NCBI GenBank assembly: GCA_025351675.1 | Contig: JANXVK010000053.1 | Location: forward strand, 1-6,485 | Length of the DNA: 6,485 nt | Origin: Rhizobacter sp. | GTDB lineage: Bacteria > Pseudomonadota > Gammaproteobacteria > Burkholderiales > Burkholderiaceae_C | Reading direction: 5' to 3' | Part shown: in pieces, positions 1-5,051 of the stretch | Layout of the letters: the number at the start of each line of letters is the position of its first letter | Numbering within the stretch: position 1 is the stretch's first letter | Made by a program: the position numbers and the translations under genes | Notes under the pieces: generated by a model | Told to the model about the DNA's origin: nothing | The model's database searches: none | The model's input: only the letters and a program-made list of their open reading frames with translations

Positions 1-46
1 CGCGCCGCGCGGGCCACCTGACAGCCCGCAACCGATCTGTCCACAG

Positions 47-51
47 AAGGA
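47..51 (+). promoter_or_regulatory. Shine-Dalgarno site of the Tim44-like gene
   Basis: AAGGA lies 8 nt before the ATG at 60 and sits in a purine-rich stretch, AGAAGGAA. It fixes that ATG as the start even though the reading frame stays open further upstream. The first 59 bases otherwise show no complete gene. Confidence 0.7.
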
Positions 52-59
52 ACGCACTG

Positions 60-1007
60 ATGAAACCCCTGATCCTCGCCCTGTCGTTCGCCGTGATGTC
101 TGCCGGCATGGTCGCGCCGTTCGAGGCCGAAGCCAAGCGCATGGGCGGCGGCTCGTCGTCGGGCATGCAGCGCAGCGTGCCTGCGCGCGCGCCGGCGCCT
201 GCCACGCCGGCTCAACCCGCCCAAGCCGCGCCGACCACGCCCGCGATGGCCGGTGCCGCTGGCGCCGCCGCCGCGCCGAAGCGCTCGTGGATGGGGCCCC
301 TTGCCGGCCTCGCGGCGGGCTTGGGCATCGCCGCGCTGATGAGCCACCTCGGCATGGGCGCCGCGTTCGGCAACATCCTGACGATGGTGCTGCTCGCCGG
401 GCTCGCGTTCTTCGCGATCCGCTTCCTGATGAACCGCTTCGGGCGCAACAACAACTCGCCGGCGATGGCGACGCCGAACGGCATGCAGTTCAATGGCGCG
501 AACGATGCGCCGCCGGCGGCATCGAGTGCTCCGACCGGCGCGCCGGCCTGGACCCAGACCGCGGCGAGCGCCGCCGTGATGCCGGCTGCCGCCGCTGCGG
601 GCGCCGCGGCTTCCGCCACCAGCACGCTGCCCGCAGGTTTCGATGCCGCCGGCTTCGAGCGCATCGCCAAGATGATCTTCATCCGCATGCAGGCCGCGAA
701 CGACACCGCCGACCTGAACGATCTGCGCGCGTTCACGACGCCCGAGATGTTCGCCTCCGTCAAGCTCGAACTGCAGGAGCGCGGCAGCAGCGCGCAGACG
801 ACCGACGTGGTCCGCATCGACGCCGAGGTGCTCGATGTCGTCAGCGAAACCGAGCGCCAGATCGTCAGCGTGCGCTTCCACGGCCTGATCCGCGAAGAGA
901 AGGACGGCGCGGCTGCACCCTTCGATGAAGTCTGGCACCTCGTGAAGCCGGCCGATGGCAGCCGCGAGTGGGCGATCGCCGGCATCCAGCAAGCGCAAGC
1001 GGCCTGA
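60..1007 (+). CDS. Tim44-like domain membrane protein
   Basis: Predicted 315-residue envelope protein of the bacterial Tim44-like family. Residues 1-25 look like a signal peptide ending in AEA before KRMGGG, and a GGGSSSGMQR segment follows; this N-terminal layout is familiar from proteobacterial Tim44-like proteins. A Pro/Ala-rich linker (about 40-75) leads to a hydrophobic hairpin, with membrane segments at about 79-97 and 104-123 and a basic end RFLMNRFGR. A second Ala-rich linker (about 133-190) precedes the C-terminal Tim44-like domain (about 192-310), with a typical FERIAKMIFIRMQAA helix and a final sheet containing VSVRFHGLIRE and FDEVWHLVK. Mitochondrial Tim44 tethers Hsp70 to the import channel, but the bacterial role is not settled, so no function is claimed. 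The ATG is supported by AAGGA 8 nt upstream. The reductase gene starts 8 bp after the stop, suggesting an operon. In many Burkholderiales, as I recall, this family lies near ubiquinone genes; that is not seen here. Confidence 0.9.
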   Translation: MKPLILALSFAVMSAGMVAPFEAEAKRMGGGSSSGMQRSVPARAPAPATPAQPAQAAPTTPAMAGAAGAAAAPKRSWMGPLAGLAAGLGIAALMSHLGMGAAFGNILTMVLLAGLAFFAIRFLMNRFGRNNNSPAMATPNGMQFNGANDAPPAASSAPTGAPAWTQTAASAAVMPAAAAAGAAASATSTLPAGFDAAGFERIAKMIFIRMQAANDTADLNDLRAFTTPEMFASVKLELQERGSSAQTTDVVRIDAEVLDVVSETERQIVSVRFHGLIREEKDGAAAPFDEVWHLVKPADGSREWAIAGIQQAQAA

Positions 1008-1015
1008 CCGGGGCC

Positions 1016-1777
1016 GTGCCGAAGAAAAAGCTGTTCGTCCTCACGGGCGCTTCGCGCGGCATGGGCGCGGCGATGGCCGAGCAACTGCTCGCGCCCGATC
1101 ACGTGCTGCTGTGCATCTCACGCCAGCGCAGCGATGCGCTCGCGGCCAAGGCCGACGCGGCCGGTGCGGCGTGCGAGCAATGGTCGCTCGACCTGTCGCA
1201 ATCGGTCGACGCGGCCGCGAAACTGCAGGCCTGGATCGCGGCGCTCGACGGCGCCGCGTTCGACGCCGTCGCGTTGATCAACAACGCCGCCGCGCTGACC
1301 CGCTTGGGCCCGATCGACGAAGACACCGATGCCGACCTCGCGTCGGCGCTGCGCGTCGGGCTCGAGGCACCGCTGCTGCTGAGCGCCGCGTTCCTGCGCG
1401 CCACCCGAACCTGGGCGGCCGACAAGCGCGTGCTGAACATCTCGTCGGGCCTCGGCCGGCGCGCGATGGCGGCCTCGGCCGCCTACTGCGCCACGAAGGC
1501 GGGGATGGACCACCTGACCCGCGCGATGGCGCTCGACGAAGCGAACCGCCCGAATGGCGCGAAGCTCGTCTCACTCGCGCCCGGCGTGATCGACACCGAC
1601 ATGCAGGTGCATTTGCGCGCCGGTGATGCGGCCGGATTCCCGGAGAAGGCCAACTTCGTCGGCCTGAAAGAGAAAGGGCAGCTCACATCGCCAACCGACG
1701 CCGCTGCCCGCGTGCTGGCCTACCTGGCTCGCGCCGATTTCGGCGCGAGTGCGGTGGCCGACGTGCGCGACACCTGA
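1016..1777 (+). CDS. SDR family NAD(P)-dependent oxidoreductase (sepiapterin/benzil reductase-like)
   Basis: Cytoplasmic short-chain dehydrogenase/reductase of 253 residues, the classical SDR length. The cofactor motif TGASRGMG is at residues 10-17. The second strand ends in CISR (33-36), where the Ser-Arg pair suggests NADPH preference. INNAA (88-92) is the usual NNAG element, and the catalytic set is Ser143/144 in NISSG, Tyr157 and Lys161 in YCATK. The segment PGVIDTDMQ (189-197) resembles sepiapterin reductase and Bacillus benzil reductase (YueD-type) proteins, so a carbonyl reductase of that branch is the best guess; the substrate is unknown. The GTG start at 1016 is chosen because MPKKKLFVLTGAS is a normal SDR N-terminus and it leaves 8 bp after the Tim44-like stop. 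Another in-frame GTG at 968 would overlap that gene by 40 bp. No strong Shine-Dalgarno sequence precedes 1016, so translational coupling is likely. The two proteins have no known joint function. Confidence 0.9.
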   Translation: MPKKKLFVLTGASRGMGAAMAEQLLAPDHVLLCISRQRSDALAAKADAAGAACEQWSLDLSQSVDAAAKLQAWIAALDGAAFDAVALINNAAALTRLGPIDEDTDADLASALRVGLEAPLLLSAAFLRATRTWAADKRVLNISSGLGRRAMAASAAYCATKAGMDHLTRAMALDEANRPNGAKLVSLAPGVIDTDMQVHLRAGDAAGFPEKANFVGLKEKGQLTSPTDAAARVLAYLARADFGASAVADVRDT

Positions 1778-1786
1778 GCTGTCAGG
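1773..1786. other. Short palindrome spanning two convergent stop codons
   Basis: CCTGA-GCTG-TCAGG is a perfect 5-bp inverted repeat with a 4-nt loop. It contains the reductase stop (TGA, 1775-1777) and the reverse-strand stop of the small gene (TCA, 1782-1784). The symmetry partly follows from two facing TGA codons. There is no T-tract on either side, so it is at best a weak bidirectional end signal and not a convincing intrinsic terminator. Confidence 0.25.
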
Positions 1787-2045
1787 CGCGCACGCTGCGC
1801 TGCGCGAGCAGCGCGGCCTCGTGTGCTTGGCGCTGCGCGACGACCGCAGCGGCCGGCGCCTGGCGCTTCGCGACGACGATGACGCGCTCCAGCTCGATCA
1901 TGCGGATGCGCTTGCCGACGACGACGACCGGCTGCAGTTGCACCACGCGCACTTCCTTCTCGGCGGCCTGCGCGCGGGCAGCGGCGCACGAACTGCAACC
2001 ACGCGGGATGAACCCGACGCGCAGCGTGCGCGCGGTTTGCCACAA
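1782..2045 (-). CDS. Small repeat-built protein of unknown function
   Basis: I do not recognise this 87-residue reading frame. Reasons to believe it: about 87% of its third positions are G or C, clearly more than in the opposing frame over the same bases; it fits exactly between two plus-strand genes; and the protein has ordered internal repeats. RVVQLQPVVVVGKR (33-46) is followed by RMIELERVIVVAKR (48-61), 7 of 14 identical with most other changes conservative. VVAKRQA, VVAQRQA and LLAQRSV then begin at residues 57, 68 and 79, an exact 11-residue spacing. A CSSC pair lies at 17-20. No signal peptide is evident. The TTG start at 2045 is chosen because GGTGAGG precedes it by 5 nt and GC3 drops further upstream. 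An ATG at 2090 would add 15 residues. The VVVVGKR strand resembles short lineage-specific Burkholderiales proteins, by memory only. Confidence 0.55.
   Translation of the reverse strand: MWQTARTLRVGFIPRGCSSCAAARAQAAEKEVRVVQLQPVVVVGKRIRMIELERVIVVAKRQAPAAAVVAQRQAHEAALLAQRSVRA
1791..1949 (-). repeat. Tandem coding repeats in the small minus-strand gene
   Basis: Two repeat types run into each other. The first is a 14-residue strand-like unit in two copies (1863-1949). The second is a 33-bp, 11-residue unit in three degenerate copies whose conserved cores begin, on the coding strand, at 1877, 1844 and 1811. The first two 21-nt cores differ at only 3 positions (1857-1877 versus 1824-1844); the third is more diverged, with about 12 of 21 matches. 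An 11-residue period fits an amphipathic or coiled-coil helix, but that structural reading is inference. Confidence 0.5.
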
Positions 2046-2046
2046 T
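2038..2046 (+). promoter_or_regulatory. Possible extended -10 promoter for the S9 peptidase gene
   Basis: TG-C-CACAAT matches the extended -10 pattern (TGn plus 4 of 6 TATAAT positions). It would start a transcript near 2053, about 40 nt before the ATG at 2095. No good -35 box sits 17 bp upstream. It overlaps the start codon of the divergent small gene. It is a weak candidate found by eye. Confidence 0.2.
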
Positions 2047-2094
2047 CGCGCCTCACCCCACCTGCCCCGGCGGCCACAAGCTGCGCGCATCCGC

Positions 2095-4203
2095 ATGACG
2101 CACTTCTCCATGAGACGGCTCGCTTCCGCGGCGACCCTGACCGCACTCGCCTCGCTGCTGATCGCGTGCGGCACGCCGGCGGCCACGACGTCGACCGACT
2201 CCTCGCCCACCGCCACGATCGCCCCGAACGCCAACCTCGTCGCCCAAGGCATCCCGCCGATCCCGGCGAGCATCGCCACGCAGGTCGCGAAGTACACCGA
2301 CTTTCGCGGCCACAGCTTCGTCGGCTGGCACCCGGCGCGCCGCGAGATGCTGGTCTCGCACCTGTTGGCCGGCGCCAGCACGCCGCAGTTGTTTCGCGTC
2401 GCCGCGCCGATGGCCGAGCCCGAGCAGCTGACCGACGCCTCCGACCCGGTGCGCGATGCGAGCTACGAGCCGCGCGACGGCAGGTACATCGTGTTCGCGC
2501 GCGGCAGCGGCGGCAACGAGCAGTTCAAGCTGTATCGCCTCGACTTGCCGGGCAAGCAGGTCACGGTACTGACCGACACGCCCGAGCGCCACACGATGGA
2601 AGGCTGGCTGCACGCCAGTGCGCAGATGTTGACGCTGTCGTCCCCGCTCGACCGCACGGCCGAAGGCGGCTCGCGCGCTGCGATCACACAGACCCTGCGC
2701 CTGATGGACCCGCTGCAGCCGCAGGCCGCCGTAACGCTGACCGAGCTGCCCGGCGGTGGCTGGGGCGTGGGCGGCATCTCGTGGGACGACAAACAGGTCG
2801 CACTGACGCGCTATCTCTCGGCGAACGAATCGCAGGTCTGGCTGCTCGAACTGGATAGCGCCCCAAGGCCGGCCGAGCCGGCCATCCCCCGCGGGGATCT
2901 GAGGAGCCCGGCGAAGCCGGATCTACTCAGGACCCGCCAATTGACGCAATTGCTGCCCGCGTCGAACAGCGCCGAGAAATCGAGCTGGTTCGCCGGCGAC
3001 TTCAAGCGCGACAACAGCGGCCTGTTCGTGCTCAGCGACCAAGCGAGCGAGTTCCGCGAACTCGTGTTCCATTCGTTCGCCGACCGCCGCATCACGCCGA
3101 TCACGCGCGACATCCCGTGGGACGTCAGCGGCGCGACCGGCAACGCGGCCGGCACGCTGATCGCCGCCCAGGCGAATGTCGACGGGCGCGACGAACTGCG
3201 CCTCTACGACGCGCGCACCCTGAAGCAGCTCGCCGCGCCGAAGGTGCCGGCCGGCAGCGTCGGCACGACGAACTTCCATCCGAAGCTGCCGGATCTCGCG
3301 TTCTCGCTCAACAGCGCTCAGGCGCCGAGCCAGATCTGGTCGATGAACCCGGGCAGCGGCGCGGTCGAGCAGTGGACCCGCGCCTGGACGCCGGCGGGCG
3401 TCGACACGAGCAGCTTCTCCGAGCAGCAAATCGTGCGCTGGAAGAGCTTCGACGGCCGCACGATCTCGGGCATCCTGAACACGCCGCCGGCGCGCTTCAC
3501 CGGCAAGCGCCCGGTGCTGATCGCGATTCACGGCGGGCCGGAAGGCCAAGCGATGCTGAGCTTCCTGGGCCGCACCAACTATTACGTCAACGAGCTCGGC
3601 ATCACGGTGATCCAGCCGAACGTGCGCGGCTCCGCGGGCTACGGCAAGACCTTTCTCTCGCTCGACGACGGCATGAAGCGCGAGGACTCGGTCAAGGACA
3701 TCGGCGCCCTGCTCGACTGGATCGCGCGCCAGCCTGGTCTCGACGCGTCGCACGTCATGGTCGCGGGCGGCAGCTACGGCGGCTACATGAGCCTGGCCGT
3801 GTCGACGCAGTACGCCGACCGGATCGCCGGCTCGATCGACGTCGTCGGCATCTCGAGCTTCGTGTCCTTCCTCGAGAACACCGAGAGCTATCGACGCGAC
3901 CTGCGCCGGGTCGAGTACGGCGACGAACGCGACCCCGCGATGCGCGCCTTCCTGCAGAGGATTTCGCCGCTGACGAACGCCGGCAAGATCCGCAAGCCGC
4001 TGTTCGTCGTGCAGGGCAAGAACGACCCGCGCGTGCCGTTCACCGAGGCCGAGCAGGTGGTCGCGAAGGTGCGCGCGAACGGCTCACCGGTCTGGTACCT
4101 GCGCGGCGAGAACGAAGGCCACGGCTTCGCGCGCCGCGAGAACGCCGACTTCCAGTTCTACGCCACCGTGCTGTTCCTGCAGCAGACGCTCGGTTTGCAG
4201 TAA
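2095..4203 (+). CDS. S9 family serine peptidase (prolyl oligopeptidase / acylaminoacyl-peptidase type), lipoprotein
   Basis: Predicted 702-residue exported peptidase cleaving short peptides or blocked N-termini. The N-terminus has basic MRRL, a hydrophobic stretch and lipobox LLIAC with Cys25. Gly26 after it predicts Lol sorting to the outer membrane. Residues about 60-430 form the beta-propeller that gates substrate size. The alpha/beta-hydrolase domain follows, with HGGPEG (from His479), VRGSAGYG, nucleophile Ser560 in GGSYGGYMS, Asp644 in GKNDPRVP and His676 in NEGHGF. The triad is complete and the length is normal. The ATG at 2095 is used; the ATG at 2110 (MRRLASAATL) gives a more compact signal peptide and is equally possible. 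Neither has a clear Shine-Dalgarno sequence. The open frame back to 1879 is rejected because it overlaps the small gene and lacks a signal peptide. An odd Pro/Arg-rich insertion at residues 257-279 is encoded by a palindromic element. The stop is 4 bp from the convergent dioxygenase gene. Confidence 0.93.
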   Translation: MTHFSMRRLASAATLTALASLLIACGTPAATTSTDSSPTATIAPNANLVAQGIPPIPASIATQVAKYTDFRGHSFVGWHPARREMLVSHLLAGASTPQLFRVAAPMAEPEQLTDASDPVRDASYEPRDGRYIVFARGSGGNEQFKLYRLDLPGKQVTVLTDTPERHTMEGWLHASAQMLTLSSPLDRTAEGGSRAAITQTLRLMDPLQPQAAVTLTELPGGGWGVGGISWDDKQVALTRYLSANESQVWLLELDSAPRPAEPAIPRGDLRSPAKPDLLRTRQLTQLLPASNSAEKSSWFAGDFKRDNSGLFVLSDQASEFRELVFHSFADRRITPITRDIPWDVSGATGNAAGTLIAAQANVDGRDELRLYDARTLKQLAAPKVPAGSVGTTNFHPKLPDLAFSLNSAQAPSQIWSMNPGSGAVEQWTRAWTPAGVDTSSFSEQQIVRWKSFDGRTISGILNTPPARFTGKRPVLIAIHGGPEGQAMLSFLGRTNYYVNELGITVIQPNVRGSAGYGKTFLSLDDGMKREDSVKDIGALLDWIARQPGLDASHVMVAGGSYGGYMSLAVSTQYADRIAGSIDVVGISSFVSFLENTESYRRDLRRVEYGDERDPAMRAFLQRISPLTNAGKIRKPLFVVQGKNDPRVPFTEAEQVVAKVRANGSPVWYLRGENEGHGFARRENADFQFYATVLFLQQTLGLQ
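2867..2930. repeat. In-frame cluster of three palindromes, likely inserted repeat element
   Basis: Three hairpins lie head to tail inside the peptidase gene: GGCCGGC-CGA-GCCGGCC (2867-2883, perfect 7-bp arms), ATCCCC-CGC-GGGGAT (2884-2898, perfect 6-bp arms), and an imperfect one from CTGAG (2899-2903) to CTCAG (2926-2930) with inner arms CCGGC/GCCGG around GAA. The stretch reads through in frame as a Pro/Arg/Ala-rich insert at about residues 257-279, in a likely propeller linker. It uses codons that are scarce elsewhere in the gene: AGG at 2866, 2902 and 2929, CTA at 2923 and GGG at 2893. Such structure suggests a REP-like or palindromic mobile repeat. Its copy number in the genome is unknown from this window. 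Confidence 0.6.
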
Positions 4204-4207
4204 GCGA

Positions 4208-4963
4208 TCAGACAGCGCCGGGGCCCTGGAATCCGTTCGACCTGAACGTCAGCACCAGCGTGTCGCGATACCCGCCCGGGTCGACCGGCTGGATCGGCGT
4301 GCTCTCGTGGATCACGCGGGCGTCGTCGAGCAGCAGCGTGGTCCACGGCTCGGTCATCGTGAAGCGCAGGCCGGCCGGGCCGTCGGCCTCGAACACACGG
4401 GTTTCGCCGCCCTTGATGCCTTGCCGGTCGATCAACAGCACCGCGACGAAATCGACGCCGTCGCGGTGCGCGCCTTCGGGCGTCGGCCGGCCGATGCCGT
4501 CGGTCGTGTCGATGCGGAACTGGTGCGCCTCGACGTACCAGGGCTGCGCGCCGCGCAGCGCCGTGCAATGCGCGCTGAGCACCGCGAGCAGGCGCGACCA
4601 GACCGGCTGTGCGACCACCTCGGCACGCATCGGCTCGAACCAGCGCTCCAGCCCGCCGTGCAGCGCGTTGTACTCGAGCGGTTGCCAGTGCGCGCGGTGC
4701 GGCACGGGCGTCACCGCATCGCCCTCGACGACGAAGCAGGCGTGGCGCCGACGCCGGTAGCGGCCGCCGTCGCGCATGTGTTCGTCGGGCATCAGATCGG
4801 CCCAGCTCGGGCGCAACGCGTCGAGTTCGGCAAGCGACGCCGGCAGCAGCGCGCGCAGCCCCGCGGCGCTGAGCACGGCGTGGCCGCGGCCGCGCAACGC
4901 GTCGTCGAGTTCAGGTGCTTCGGTGAGCGGAGGGTTCAGCAAGGTCGTCATGCCCTCAATCAT
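4208..4963 (-). CDS. 2OG-Fe(II) dioxygenase family protein, possible free amino-acid hydroxylase
   Basis: Cytoplasmic protein of about 251 residues resembling the 2OG-Fe dioxygenase family that includes Bacillus L-isoleucine 4-hydroxylase (Pfam PF10014). These enzymes use 2-oxoglutarate, O2 and Fe(II) to hydroxylate free amino acids. The iron-binding facial triad is visible as His166 and Asp168 in AHRDGVDF and His219 in RVIHESTPI. Arg233 in YRDTLVLTF is the expected 2-oxoglutarate anchor. Family-like segments also include WYVEAHQFRI and GGETRVFEADG. The C-terminus ends shortly after the last strand, as is usual. ATG 4963 (MIEGMTTLL) is given; ATG 4951 (MTTLL) is equally plausible, but its GAGG lies only 2 nt away, too close for a normal Shine-Dalgarno site. 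The frame continues open upstream to 5431 but would run across the divergent gene. No biosynthetic or transport partner adjoins it, so the substrate is unknown. Confidence 0.85.
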   Translation of the reverse strand: MIEGMTTLLNPPLTEAPELDDALRGRGHAVLSAAGLRALLPASLAELDALRPSWADLMPDEHMRDGGRYRRRRHACFVVEGDAVTPVPHRAHWQPLEYNALHGGLERWFEPMRAEVVAQPVWSRLLAVLSAHCTALRGAQPWYVEAHQFRIDTTDGIGRPTPEGAHRDGVDFVAVLLIDRQGIKGGETRVFEADGPAGLRFTMTEPWTTLLLDDARVIHESTPIQPVDPGGYRDTLVLTFRSNGFQGPGAV

Positions 4964-5011
4964 GCCGTGACTTGCGTGCCGCACCTGCTGCCGCGGGAAC
5001 TTGCAGGCCTG

Positions 5012-5020
5012 TGCTTCAAT
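5012..5020 (+). promoter_or_regulatory. Possible extended -10 promoter in the divergent intergenic region
   Basis: TG-C-TTCAAT fits an extended -10 (TGn plus 4 of 6 TATAAT positions) and would start a transcript near 5027, about 25 nt before the TTG at 5052. No matching -35 is seen. The 88-bp gap (4964-5051) must hold control sites for both divergent genes, but nothing else stands out. Confidence 0.2.
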
Positions 5021-5051
5021 CCGTTCACCTTCGCTGCCTCCCGAGCCCGCC

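Noticed and set aside
1..21. A frame ending in TGA at 19-21 that could be the tail of an upstream gene.
   Set aside because: Only six codons are visible, too few to support a coding call.
212..1102. Long minus-strand frame (296 codons) opposite the Tim44-like gene.
   Set aside because: Composition artefact of a GC-rich gene. The product has no recognisable domain, while the plus frame has a signal peptide, membrane segments and a Tim44-like domain.
1879..2094. N-terminal extension of the peptidase frame back to ATG 1879.
   Set aside because: It overlaps the small minus-strand gene, encodes no sensible sequence, and would bury the lipoprotein signal inside the protein.
2923..3753. Minus-strand frame of 276 codons inside the peptidase gene.
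   Set aside because: Arg/Ala-rich shadow of the peptidase with no motif; the plus frame carries the conserved peptidase segments.
4186..4240. Possible terminator around the peptidase/dioxygenase stops.
   Set aside because: Only stems of about 4 bp can be drawn and no T-tract follows on either strand.
3117..4760. Plus-strand frame of 547 codons across the peptidase 3' end and the dioxygenase gene.
   Set aside because: It runs through two well-supported genes in another frame or strand and has only Arg-rich low-complexity sequence.
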